Source of the DNA: UBA6624 sp964343345 [NCBI: uncultured bacterium]
Lineage (GTDB): Bacteria > UBP7 > UBA6624
DNA: 19,816 nucleotides
Assembly (NCBI GenBank): GCA_964343345.1
Contig: CAYFJE010000005.1
Coordinates: 5,424-25,239 of the forward strand
Direction: 5' to 3'
Position 1 is the stretch's first letter; each line of letters opens with the position of its first letter. The position numbers were made by a program, and so were the translations under genes. Below, piece by piece: positions 1 to 7,832 of the stretch. The notes beneath the pieces are model-generated. The model made no database searches, was not told where the DNA came from, and worked only from the letters and a program-made list of their open reading frames with translations.

Positions 1-1
1 T

Positions 2-1084
2 GAGAACCCATCTGTAACAATAGTGGAATTTAGTGCTTTTAATTGTCCTCCCTGCCAAAGGTTGGCTGGTATTTTTGACGATGTCTTAAAAGATTATCCA
101 GATGATGTGAGATTGGTTTTCAAGCATGGGGTTCCAAGAGCTTTAAAGCTTGAAAAAGAAGCTGTTTTAGCAACATGGGCATCTGGGCAACAGGGTTTTT
201 TCTGGGAGATGCACAATTTTTTATTTGAGAGTAAAGACAGAGGGCTTGAAACTTATCTTAAATATGCAGAAAAGCTGAATCTAGACCGCGAAAGATTTCT
301 TGTTGATTTCAAAAGCGAAATAGCAATTAATTCTATAGAGAGTGAATGGAGGGTTAGTAGCTGTCTTGGAAACTATGGTACACCTAATTTTTTTGTTAAT
401 GGAAAAAAATACGCTGCAGAGCTTTGGACACATGAAAGAATTCGGGAAATTATTGATCAAGAAATTACTTTAATGGAAAAGATGGGAAATCCAAAATACG
501 AAGAGATCATGGAGATGTCTAAAGGTGAAGAGTGGCTTTGCGGGAAAAAATTTTTTGAAATAATCCCTGAACTTTCAGAAGCAAGATTTTTTATTGACGA
601 AACATTAAGGGGAGAGCCTATTACGGTTGTTGGAACGAATGAAAAAATCCGAGGTTCAATTAATATCGATTTTGATTTTCCACAAAAAAGTTTTATTGAT
701 GCAATTGTTATCGATAGCAGTAGTTTTATAACTGATTCAAACAGCAGAAATCGAGCAATTAGAGGAAGGATATTATCTTCTTCTAATTATCCTGAAATAT
801 CTTTTAAGTCTTTGCGTGGGGAGGGCATACCTGAAAAAGGAACCTTTTATCCTGGACAAAAATACGAATTCAAGTTGAGTGGCGAGTTGACAATCAGGGA
901 TAAAACATTATTTGAAACTTTCGATGTTGTTTTGGAGATTGTGGATTTTCAAACTGTTAAAGGTGTTGCAAAGACCAATGCATTATGGTTCGATTATGGT
1001 GTTGACATTCCACAGCCACAATTCGTTCAACTTATTGACGATGAGCTCAGGATAGAGTTTGACTTTGTTGCGAAGGCTAAATAA
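2..1084 (+). CDS. DsbA/thioredoxin-YceI fusion protein, 5'-truncated
   Basis: The reading frame is open to the window edge. A GTG at 23 is an internal Val in a thioredoxin strand (VTIVEFSAFNCPPC), so the true start lies upstream. Seen: a CPPC redox motif at nt 44-55 and a DsbA-type helical insert. The cis-Pro loop (GTPNFFVNG) has its Pro at nt 383-385. From about nt 570 to the stop there is a second domain with the YceI pattern: VVGTNEKIRGSI, then an SRNRAIRGRILSSSNYPEISF stretch like the family's RDxxLR...YPxIxF. DsbA-like domains handle periplasmic disulfides; YceI domains are lipocalin-like barrels that bind isoprenoid-type lipids. The fusion, and so the joint role, is uncommon; periplasmic location is inferred. 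TAATG couples it to the 10-TM exporter, suggesting a shared metal or envelope-stress role. Domain calls are confident, function is not. Confidence 0.85.
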   Translation, partial: ENPSVTIVEFSAFNCPPCQRLAGIFDDVLKDYPDDVRLVFKHGVPRALKLEKEAVLATWASGQQGFFWEMHNFLFESKDRGLETYLKYAEKLNLDRERFLVDFKSEIAINSIESEWRVSSCLGNYGTPNFFVNGKKYAAELWTHERIREIIDQEITLMEKMGNPKYEEIMEMSKGEEWLCGKKFFEIIPELSEARFFIDETLRGEPITVVGTNEKIRGSINIDFDFPQKSFIDAIVIDSSSFITDSNSRNRAIRGRILSSSNYPEISFKSLRGEGIPEKGTFYPGQKYEFKLSGELTIRDKTLFETFDVVLEIVDFQTVKGVAKTNALWFDYGVDIPQPQFVQLIDDELRIEFDFVAKAK

Positions 1085-2247
1085 TGATGGACCCTAGGTT
1101 GGAAATACTTTTATCTTCAGCACGAGACGCATTTCTTCAAGTTTCCGTATTTGTAGCATTGATGGTTTTGTTATTTTCTTGGCTTCAGTACAAAACGTCT
1201 GGAAAATTTGTTTCATTATTACAGAAAAACAAAAAAATACAACCATTTTTTGGAGCTCTTTTAGGGTTGACTCCTGGTTGTGGTGGAGCAATTATAGTTA
1301 TGCCTCTTTATGTAAAAAAAGTTGTTACATTTGGAACTGTTATTGCAACACTTGCAGCAACGCTGGGAGATGCTGCTTTTATCCTGATAGCAAAAGCACC
1401 AAAAGATGCTCTTGTTGTACATGTTGTTGCATTTGTCACTGCAATTCTTTGGGGGATAGTTATAGATAAGCTAAAAATAACACATCGACAACCATTGGGT
1501 TTGCTTTCAAAAAAATTCATTATTGAAAAAGAGTTGGATCATGAAATTGACCCCAAGGCTTTCATAAAAGATATTAAAGGCGAAGAGAAAAGCGATTCTT
1601 TGGGCTACAAGATAACACACCGAGGCTATATTTTGTGGTGGTGGGTTTGCTTTGTTGGCTTGATCCTAGGAGTTACGCTTTTAGTGAAGGCTTCTGATCC
1701 TGATTATGGACTTGAGTTAACCCTTGACCCATCTCATCAAGATGCAATTTTTAACTATGTTGGTTTGTTTGGAACATTTTTATCACTAGTTTTATTTGTA
1801 GCCGGAAAACACTTCATAGGGGATGATACCCTTGAATCACTCAGAGATAAACTCACTTCTTCCAAAGAAACATTAATTCATGCAGCTTCTGAAACGGCTT
1901 TTGTCACTTTTTGGGTTCTTTGCGCCTATTTGATTTTTGAATATTCGATGTATTTTTCAGAAGTAAATTTCTATCAAGCTGCTACAGTCCCAAGTGTCTG
2001 GGCTGTTTTAGTTGGCGCTGGTGTGGGATTGATTCCTGGTTGTGGCCCCCAGATATTGTTTGTAGCAGCTTATACCGAAGGACTTCTTCCAATGTCTGTT
2101 TTGATAGCCCATGCTATTTCTCAAGATGGAGACGCTTTGTTCCCATTGCTTGCCAGGAATAAAAAAGCCGCATTATGGTCAACTGTAATTACAACAATTC
2201 CAGCAATCTTGGTTGGCGTTTTGTGGTTCTATTTTATGGGTAATTGA
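1084..2247 (+). CDS. Putative 10-TM heavy-metal exporter (ArsP_2/PF11449-like permease)
   Basis: A 387-residue polytopic membrane protein whose ATG overlaps the preceding TAA by one base; a second ATG follows at once. It has two half-repeats. The first carries GLTPGCGGA (PGCG at residues 64-67) followed by an LGDAAF acidic motif near 95. The second carries GLIPGCGPQ (318-321) followed by a QDGD motif near 348. A charged soluble loop (about residues 130-180) separates the halves. This duplicated PGCG/GD architecture is typical of the putative 10-TM heavy-metal exporters, also annotated as arsenic-efflux or putative manganese transporters; the cysteines may contact metal. The substrate cannot be told from sequence. 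It sits a few genes from csoR-copA and directly after a thiol-redox/YceI protein, so a metal or metalloid export role is plausible. Confidence 0.8.
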   Translation: MMDPRLEILLSSARDAFLQVSVFVALMVLLFSWLQYKTSGKFVSLLQKNKKIQPFFGALLGLTPGCGGAIIVMPLYVKKVVTFGTVIATLAATLGDAAFILIAKAPKDALVVHVVAFVTAILWGIVIDKLKITHRQPLGLLSKKFIIEKELDHEIDPKAFIKDIKGEEKSDSLGYKITHRGYILWWWVCFVGLILGVTLLVKASDPDYGLELTLDPSHQDAIFNYVGLFGTFLSLVLFVAGKHFIGDDTLESLRDKLTSSKETLIHAASETAFVTFWVLCAYLIFEYSMYFSEVNFYQAATVPSVWAVLVGAGVGLIPGCGPQILFVAAYTEGLLPMSVLIAHAISQDGDALFPLLARNKKAALWSTVITTIPAILVGVLWFYFMGN

Positions 2248-2262
2248 AATTAGGATACATTT

Positions 2263-3474
2263 ATGTTGTCGAATTTAACACCAGAGTCCAGTAAAAGACC
2301 TGGAAACGATCCAATTTTTGCATTGAGTGAAGAAGCAAGAGACAAGATTTCAGCTGGAGAAAGAGTCATTGACGCCACCCTTGGATGTTTATTTGGTGAT
2401 GACGGCAATTTGTTAGTTGTAAATTGTTGGGATGAAGTCGCCTCAAAAGTAGATCCAAGAAAAATTTCTGGATATGCTCCAATTTCAGGTTTAACTGATT
2501 TTAACAATGCAATCATTTCAGATACTTTTGATGGTTATGACAATTTGAAAGAAATCAGCGTTGCTTCTGCAACTCCAGGAGGAACGGGGGCAGTTACCTC
2601 CTCCATCGTTAATTTTTTAAAACCTGGAGAAACACTTATTTCTCCTCATTTATATTGGGGCCCGTATAAAACAATATCTAAACTTAATGGCAGAAATCTT
2701 GAGACATACAAGATGTTTACTGATGAACTTAATTTCAACATAGGTGGTTTAGACGAAAGTCTTGAAGGGACCATAAAAACAAATAAGAGAACTCTTGTTG
2801 TTATCAACTCTCCTTGTAACAACCCAACTGGATATTCTCTTAATTCAGAAGAGTGGGATGGCGTGGGGGACATCCTTCTTAATTATTCAAAAAAATCCAA
2901 AATTTCTTTAGTTATTGATTTGGCATACTTTAAATTTGGTCCCAAAAATAATCATTGGCTAAAGGTTTTGGAAAAGATTGTTGATGATGTTCAGGTTCTA
3001 GTTGCTTGGAGCGGGAGTAAATCTTTCACAAAATACGGTTCAAGAGTTGGGGGCATAATAGCTTTAAATTCAAATGCCAATTCAAGAGAGGATTTGAGAA
3101 GGGCTTTTTCTTATTCTTCAAGAGGAACTTGGAGTAATTGCAATCATTTAGGTCAATTCATAGCTACAAAACTTATGACTAATCCTAGATACATCGACCA
3201 GGTAGAAAGTGAAAGAGATGCAATCATTAGCCTGCTCCAAGAAAGAGTTGATGTTTTCAACAAAGAAGCAAGCAAGTATGGATTAATCTATCCACGCTAC
3301 GAGGGAGGTTTTTTTGTTACTGTTTTTTGTAAAAACCCACAAGAAGTAGCACGAAGGATGAGAGAAAAAAATGTTTATTTGATACCCGTTAAAGATGGAG
3401 TTAGGGTTGGTTTATGCAGTGTTAGTTCTAAATTCATTCCCGAACTTGTAGAAGTTCTCAACAGTTCCCTTTGA
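2263..3474 (+). CDS. Aminotransferase class I/II (fold type I PLP enzyme)
   Basis: A 403-residue aminotransferase with the full fold-type I set. GYAPISG lies at 70-76 and a Gly-rich cofactor loop (ATPGGTGA) at 103-110. NNPTG at 186-190 gives the PLP-contacting Asn187. VIDLAY supplies Asp219 and Tyr222. The Schiff-base lysine is Lys253 in SGSKSFTKYGSRVG, with phosphate-binding Arg261. Arg381 in GVRVGLCSVS is the likely substrate alpha-carboxylate ligand. The Lys/Arg spacing resembles aspartate/aromatic aminotransferases of the AspC family. The amino donor is not determinable; Tyr131-Trp132 stands where aromatic-stacking residues usually lie. It starts 15 nt after the exporter with a weak TAGGAT ribosome site, and its TGA overlaps the next ATG by one base, so it should be translated with the hydrolase and SDR. 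Involvement in copper handling is not evident. Confidence 0.88.
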   Translation: MLSNLTPESSKRPGNDPIFALSEEARDKISAGERVIDATLGCLFGDDGNLLVVNCWDEVASKVDPRKISGYAPISGLTDFNNAIISDTFDGYDNLKEISVASATPGGTGAVTSSIVNFLKPGETLISPHLYWGPYKTISKLNGRNLETYKMFTDELNFNIGGLDESLEGTIKTNKRTLVVINSPCNNPTGYSLNSEEWDGVGDILLNYSKKSKISLVIDLAYFKFGPKNNHWLKVLEKIVDDVQVLVAWSGSKSFTKYGSRVGGIIALNSNANSREDLRRAFSYSSRGTWSNCNHLGQFIATKLMTNPRYIDQVESERDAIISLLQERVDVFNKEASKYGLIYPRYEGGFFVTVFCKNPQEVARRMREKNVYLIPVKDGVRVGLCSVSSKFIPELVEVLNSSL

Positions 3475-4220
3475 TGAATTACAAAGTCGAAGGGAAAGGT
3501 CCTCTTTTATTTTTAATTCCAGGGCTTGGAGGATGTTCAAAAAGTTTTGAACCCCTAATGCCTTTTCTTTCTAGGTTTCAGGTTATTCGTTTTGATCCTG
3601 TTGGTTGTGGGAAAAGTGAATCATTTACAAAGAATACAGAGAATTTGATACTAGAGGGAGTTGTTTGTTTGATAAAGAAAATAACTAAAGAAAAAGTTAA
3701 CATTCTAGGCAATTCTTTTGGAGGGGTTCTTGCAAGGATTCTTGCAGTTGAAAATCCGGAAATTGTTAATAAGGTTATCCTTGTTGCGACTGAACCTAAT
3801 CCTGAAAGGGTCGTTTCTTCTAAAAATGTTAAACCAAGCGTTGGCAAGGGCGCCTCTCCAAAGGAGAGAACTCAAGCTTGGTTGAAAAGTTTTTCTTCCA
3901 AAGACTGGGAAACAAGAGATCCTTTAGGCTTCTCCAATGCTGTTGATTATTATTCCGAAAATGAAGCACTAGCCGAAACCCAAAGAATTCAAAGAAATTT
4001 TGTTTTGGAAAATAGCAATTTAGGGCTTCCTGAAGATTTAAAAAAGAAAACTTTAATAATTCATGGAGATTCTGATTTTCTTGTGCCTTTTGAGAATGCT
4101 CAGATAATGAACAATTTAATTCAAGATTCTGTGTTAAAGAAAATTTCTTGCTGTGGACATATGGTTGTTTGGGAACACCCAGAATTTCTAGGGGAAGCAA
4201 TTGAGGAGTTTGTTTTTTGA
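3474..4220 (+). CDS. Alpha/beta hydrolase fold protein
   Basis: 248 residues with a complete alpha/beta hydrolase triad. The oxyanion region is IPGLGG (15-20). The nucleophile elbow GNSFGG (79-84) has Ser81. The acid is Asp201 in HGDSDFLVP, and the base is His229 in CGHM. FDPVGCGKSES (40-50) is the usual strand-4/helix turn. It has no signal peptide, so it is likely cytoplasmic; substrate unknown (esterase, lactonase and C-C hydrolases share this pattern). I chose ATG 3474, which overlaps the aminotransferase TGA as TGATG. An in-frame TTG at 3471 would add one residue but is less natural. The end overlaps the next gene by four bases (TTGA). The tight coupling suggests a short pathway with the flanking aminotransferase and SDR. 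Confidence 0.88.
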   Translation: MNYKVEGKGPLLFLIPGLGGCSKSFEPLMPFLSRFQVIRFDPVGCGKSESFTKNTENLILEGVVCLIKKITKEKVNILGNSFGGVLARILAVENPEIVNKVILVATEPNPERVVSSKNVKPSVGKGASPKERTQAWLKSFSSKDWETRDPLGFSNAVDYYSENEALAETQRIQRNFVLENSNLGLPEDLKKKTLIIHGDSDFLVPFENAQIMNNLIQDSVLKKISCCGHMVVWEHPEFLGEAIEEFVF

Positions 4221-5248
4221 AAGTTTTAGTTCTTGGTGGAAAAAGATTCATGGGGAGAGCTTTAGTCCAAAGACTTCTCAAAGAGGGACACAGGGTTTCG
4301 ATTTTAAGCAGGGGCCTGAGCTTCAATCCTTTTGAAGGGCATGTTGATAATATTAATTGTGACAGGTTTAACAGTCTTGAATTCCGAAATGAGATTTTTA
4401 AATTAAGAAACAAATCTAAAAATAATATTGTTTTTGATGCTGTTGTTGACTTCCTTTCTTTTACAAAAGAACATGCTCGAGATGCTGTTTTTGCATTTTC
4501 AGACCCTTTATCCATTGGGCATTTTGTACATATTTCAACCGGTTCTGTTTATGCTGTCACAAAAAGGCTTCATAACAACTTTATAAAAGAAGATGATTTT
4601 TCCAACCCATTAAATGAACCATGGGAAAACAATATTGAAAGTTGGAATTATGGTACAGGAAAAAGGGATGCTGAAAATATTTTGAAAAATGCTTCAAATG
4701 ATATCAATTTCCCTGAAACAAGAATAAGAATCCCAATAGTTGAAGGGCCTCATGATTACACTTTAAGAAGTTGGAAATACCAGTTGTGGCTTGAAAGTGG
4801 AAGGGCTGTAGATTTGCCAGATGGGGGTAGGTTTAGATTCACGCATGTCTTTTCTGAAGATGTAATTGATGGGATCATGTCAGTGTTGAATTTAAACCAG
4901 GAAGTGTTTGGAGAAGCTTTCAACCTTGCTCAAGAAGAATCTCCAACTTTAAAGGAGTATCTATTAGAGATGGCAAGAACTCTTGGGATAAAACCAAAAT
5001 TCAAAAATGTCTCTTTGAAAAAATACTGGAGCCCTCTTCAAAAAAACAAGAATTTTACAAAATCAAGAGAATGGCAACCTTATGCATCTTGGTTGCAAAG
5101 GGATTCTTGTTTGGATATATCAAAAGCAAAGAAAAAACTTCTTTGGAAACCAACATCAATGAAAGAGGCATTGCAAAAAACATGTAATTGGTTCAACAGT
5201 GAAGAAAATTTATTTAAAAAACCCAACAATAAACCCTGGGATATTTAA
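4217..5248 (+). CDS. NAD-dependent epimerase/dehydratase-like extended SDR
   Basis: 343 residues starting at TTG 4217, which overlaps the hydrolase stop (TTGA). No ATG-initiated alternative keeps the nucleotide-binding strand. The N-terminal Rossmann motif is VLVLGGKRFMG (3-13), of the GGxRFxG type seen in atypical SDRs such as the CSP41-like/NAD-dependent epimerase group. An active-site STGSVY lies at 107-112, with Tyr145 and Lys149 in YGTGK (the YxxxK motif). The C-terminal half (about 170-343) has substrate-domain features such as GGRFRFTHV and a closing helical region rich in Lys and Trp. It is probably cytoplasmic, acting on a nucleotide-sugar or other hydroxylated substrate; the exact reaction is unknown. 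It is the last gene of the left operon; the first CsoR operator lies 8 nt after its stop. Confidence 0.85.
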   Translation: MKVLVLGGKRFMGRALVQRLLKEGHRVSILSRGLSFNPFEGHVDNINCDRFNSLEFRNEIFKLRNKSKNNIVFDAVVDFLSFTKEHARDAVFAFSDPLSIGHFVHISTGSVYAVTKRLHNNFIKEDDFSNPLNEPWENNIESWNYGTGKRDAENILKNASNDINFPETRIRIPIVEGPHDYTLRSWKYQLWLESGRAVDLPDGGRFRFTHVFSEDVIDGIMSVLNLNQEVFGEAFNLAQEESPTLKEYLLEMARTLGIKPKFKNVSLKKYWSPLQKNKNFTKSREWQPYASWLQRDSCLDISKAKKKLLWKPTSMKEALQKTCNWFNSEENLFKKPNNKPWDI

Positions 5249-5256
5249 TTTTTAGA

Positions 5257-5273
5257 ATACCCTATATGGGTAT
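5257..5273 (+). promoter_or_regulatory. Distal CsoR-type operator
   Basis: Inverted repeat ATACCC-TATAT-GGGTAT, 17 bp. The arms and 5-bp spacer match the second copy at 5344-5360 and the known C/G-run architecture of CsoR operators. It lies 90 bp upstream of the csoR start. Role as a CsoR site is inferred. Confidence 0.7.
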
Positions 5274-5314
5274 CAGTTTTTCAACCAGGTATTGTTATTT
5301 TTGAAGTGGATATT

Positions 5315-5343
5315 TTTAAAAAATCAACAATAAAAGATAGAAT
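5315..5343 (+). promoter_or_regulatory. Candidate sigma70-type promoter of csoR-copA
   Basis: TTTAAA (5315-5320) and TAGAAT (5338-5343) are separated by 17 bp. The -10 matches the consensus at 5 of 6 positions and the -35 at 4 of 6. Initiation would fall inside the second operator, giving a leader of about 12 nt. This fits repression by CsoR, but the assignment is by eye in AT-rich DNA. Confidence 0.4.
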
Positions 5344-5360
5344 ATACCCTTTGGGGGTAT
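5344..5360 (+). promoter_or_regulatory. Proximal CsoR-type operator overlapping the ribosome binding site
   Basis: Inverted repeat ATACCC-TTTGG-GGGTAT ending 2 bp before the csoR ATG. The same arms and spacing occur at 5257-5273. The GGGGG at 5353-5357 is the only Shine-Dalgarno-like run, five bases before ATG 5363, so operator and ribosome site share bases. The two matched copies in one short intergenic region make chance unlikely. Confidence 0.75.
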
Positions 5361-5362
5361 TT

Positions 5363-5665
5363 ATGAAAAGTGATAATTATTGTGATTCTTTAAGTGAACT
5401 TCACGGTCAGGCTTTAAGGAATTTGGCTAGAGTGAAAGGCCAGATTGGAGGAATTCAGAAAATGATTGGAGATGGAAGTTACTGTCTCGATGTCTTAACA
5501 CAGATACATGCTGCAAGGGCTGCATTAGACAGTGTTTCAGCATCATTGATGCAAAATCATTTAGAAAGTTGTTGTACTGAAGCTATCAGGGCAGAAGATA
5601 AGGAGTTGGCATTAAAAAGAATTACCGAATTTTCCCAGTGCTGTAAAAAGTTTATCAAAGGTTAA
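5363..5665 (+). CDS. csoR: CsoR-family Cu(I)-sensing transcriptional repressor
   Basis: A 100-residue, all-helical CsoR/FrmR family (DUF156) protein. The family core is clear: RNLARVKGQIGGIQKMI at 19-35. The Cu(I) ligand set is Cys41, His66 and Cys70. The spacing (25 then 4) is identical to Cys36-His61-Cys65 of the Mycobacterium tuberculosis CsoR. The position that is His in Ni/Co sensors (about residue 9) is Ser, giving the x-C-H-C fingerprint of copper sensors. Extra cysteines (7, 71, 93, 94) are present; their role is unknown. I chose ATG 5363 because it gives the usual family length and follows the operator/ribosome site. An upstream GTG at 5306 would put the operator inside the coding region. 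It is followed after 2 nt by the copper ATPase, so it should autoregulate the pair and release DNA when Cu(I) binds. Confidence 0.92.
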   Translation: MKSDNYCDSLSELHGQALRNLARVKGQIGGIQKMIGDGSYCLDVLTQIHAARAALDSVSASLMQNHLESCCTEAIRAEDKELALKRITEFSQCCKKFIKG

Positions 5666-5667
5666 AA

Positions 5668-7782
5668 ATGTCAAAATCAAATTTTTCATCTAGCGTTTTT
5701 GGCATGCATTGTGCAAATTGTGTAACATCTTTAGAGAAGGCCATTGCAGAAGTGGAAGGGGTAGAGAAGGTATCTGTCAATCTTCATAGCAAAAAAGTTT
5801 CCGTTTCTGGAAATTTTTCTATATCTTTGGTTAAAAATGTCATTATAGATCAAGGTTATTTTTTTGAAGATATTGGTGAGAACACAGCGAAAGACCTTTG
5901 GATTATTTGGCCTTTGGCTATTTTGGCTTTTTTTATCAAAGGTCAATTCTTCACTCTTGTTCTACTTGTTTTTTGTTTAAGCAGTGCTCCTGCTCGCAAG
6001 TTGACAAGAGAAGGAATCCAATCTTTTAAAGAAAAAGCTTACAAAATGGAATCGTTAATATTCATTGGTGTTTGGGGAGCTGCATTTCATCATGTTTTTG
6101 CAATGGCTAATGGTTATCATGGAATGGGTAAAGAAGGTATTATTCTTCTAGCAATATATCTTACTGGTCAGCATTTGGAATCAAGCCTTAAAAACAAAGC
6201 AGATCTTGCGGTCAAGGATCTTTTAAAATTAATGCCAGATGAAGTCATTTTGATCAAAGGTAAAAAAAACATTCAAACAAAATTAAAAGATGTCAAAGTA
6301 GGCGATTATATTTTGGTTTTACCTGGGGAATCAATACCTTTGGATGGGATTGTTTTTGAGGGAAAAAGTGAGATTGATGAAAGTCTAATAACTGGAGAAT
6401 CGGAACCTGTCTTAAAAGATGTTGAAGACGATGTTACTGGAGGGACTTTGAATATTTCAGGACGTTTAGTTGTTAAGGTTCGGGCATCTGGAGATGAAGG
6501 TTATCTTGCAAAGTTGGTTGAAATGGTTGAGAATGCAAGTGCTGCAAAAATCCCCGTTCAAGGCTTGGTGGACAAAATTGTTGCTGTTTTTATCCCGATT
6601 GTTTTGTGGGCAGCGGGACTGGCAGGCCTTTGTTGGATTTCTTTTCCGGTTGAAATGCAACAAATAAACAAATCATTGATTTCAATGTTGAACATTGGCA
6701 TGGAACCATTAAGTTGGTTTATGGTTGTTCTTGCTGTTTTGGTTGTTTCTTGCCCTTGCCCATTAGGCATAGCAACCCCATTGGCTCTTTTTATAGGTGC
6801 AGGTAGGGGGGCTAAAATCGGATTGATTATTCGTGATGGAAAAGGTTTAGAGGCTTTGAAAAGTTGTAAGGTTTTGATTTTAGATAAAACAGGGACACTT
6901 ACTACAGGGAGACCAGTAGTCAACTCAGTTACAGCTTTTGAAAATTACACTGAAGAACAGGTTTTAAAATATGCTGCCTCAGCAGAGGAAGGCAGCAATC
7001 ACCCGATAGCAAAATCAATATTAAAGTATTCTGAATCAAAAAAAATAATTTGGGAAAAATTTAAAAATTACAAATATCATTTTGGTTCTGGTGTTGAGTC
7101 TTTTGACAACAACAAAAACAAAGTTCTGGCTGGCAGAGCCTCATGGGTTTTTGGAGATTCTTTTGTTGCTCCTGAAAGTGTCTCAAAGGATTCGACACTT
7201 GTTGCTGTAAGTGTAGACAATAACCCTGTAGGTTTGATAGAACTTAGAGATGAAATCAGAGAAAATGCAATCGAAACAGTGAAAAAGATTAAAAAAATGA
7301 AAATCAAAGTCATTATTGCAAGTGGCGATCGAGAAGGCCCTGTTAGGACTGTTGCTAAGGCACTTTCGATTAAGAGTTATTTCCATTCCCAAAAACCTGA
7401 AGATAAACTTTCCTTAGTTGAAATGTATGAAAAAAAGAAGACCCATGTTGTTTTTGCTGGAGATGGTGTTAATGATGCTCCAGCATTGGCATCAGCTACT
7501 GTTGGAATCGCCATGGGAGACGGTTCAGATCTTGCAAAACAGAACGGAAGCCTTGTTTTGCCAAAGGGGAATCTTCTCAATATATACAAAGCAATAATCC
7601 TTAGTCAAAAAACATTTTCTGTTGTCGGACAAAATTTATTTTGGGCAGCTCTTTACAATGTCATCGCTATACCTTTAGCTTTTTTTGGAGTTTTGCATCC
7701 AGTAGTTGCGCAAATGGCTATGATTTGTTCTGATGTTATTGTGATTGGAAATAGTCTACGTTTACAGAAAGTCAAAATTTAA
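5668..7782 (+). CDS. copA: P1B-type Cu(I)-exporting ATPase
   Basis: A 704-residue P-type ATPase that exports cytosolic copper across the inner membrane. One N-terminal heavy-metal-associated domain (about 1-65) carries GMHCANC (Cys15, Cys18). Later signatures: TGES at 242-245 in the actuator domain; CPC at 362-364 in SCPCPLGIATP, the P1B-1 transmembrane metal site; the phosphorylation motif DKTGT at Asp406; the SNHPI nucleotide-domain motif; and GDGVNDAP with Asp at 599. The C-terminal helices carry the conserved Tyr-Asn (LYNVIAIPLA) and the MICSD...NSLRL segment, which corresponds to the MxxSS metal-binding motif but with Cys-Ser-Asp. Pro replaces the commoner Ala after CPC. It starts 2 nt after csoR and is expected to be induced by copper with it. 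Cu(I) over Ag(I)/Cd(II) is inferred from CPC plus the CsoR neighbour. Confidence 0.93.
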   Translation: MSKSNFSSSVFGMHCANCVTSLEKAIAEVEGVEKVSVNLHSKKVSVSGNFSISLVKNVIIDQGYFFEDIGENTAKDLWIIWPLAILAFFIKGQFFTLVLLVFCLSSAPARKLTREGIQSFKEKAYKMESLIFIGVWGAAFHHVFAMANGYHGMGKEGIILLAIYLTGQHLESSLKNKADLAVKDLLKLMPDEVILIKGKKNIQTKLKDVKVGDYILVLPGESIPLDGIVFEGKSEIDESLITGESEPVLKDVEDDVTGGTLNISGRLVVKVRASGDEGYLAKLVEMVENASAAKIPVQGLVDKIVAVFIPIVLWAAGLAGLCWISFPVEMQQINKSLISMLNIGMEPLSWFMVVLAVLVVSCPCPLGIATPLALFIGAGRGAKIGLIIRDGKGLEALKSCKVLILDKTGTLTTGRPVVNSVTAFENYTEEQVLKYAASAEEGSNHPIAKSILKYSESKKIIWEKFKNYKYHFGSGVESFDNNKNKVLAGRASWVFGDSFVAPESVSKDSTLVAVSVDNNPVGLIELRDEIRENAIETVKKIKKMKIKVIIASGDREGPVRTVAKALSIKSYFHSQKPEDKLSLVEMYEKKKTHVVFAGDGVNDAPALASATVGIAMGDGSDLAKQNGSLVLPKGNLLNIYKAIILSQKTFSVVGQNLFWAALYNVIAIPLAFFGVLHPVVAQMAMICSDVIVIGNSLRLQKVKI

Positions 7783-7832
7783 AAAAGAAACTTTTCTTAA
7801 AATTCCATAGTACTATATAGGCAGCGAAAAAA

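Noticed and set aside
3829-4515. Long minus-strand open frame (228 codons)
   Set aside because: It lies antisense to the hydrolase and SDR genes, has biased Leu/Lys/Ser composition and no recognisable domain; it is a shadow of the real genes.
5306-5362. GTG start that would extend CsoR by 19 residues
   Set aside because: It would place the operator and only ribosome site inside the coding region and exceed the usual family length; ATG 5363 fits better.
7783-7832. A/T-rich complementary runs and ATAGTACTAT palindrome after copA as terminator or operator
   Set aside because: The pairing is weak, short and entirely A/T-rich; expected by chance in such DNA.
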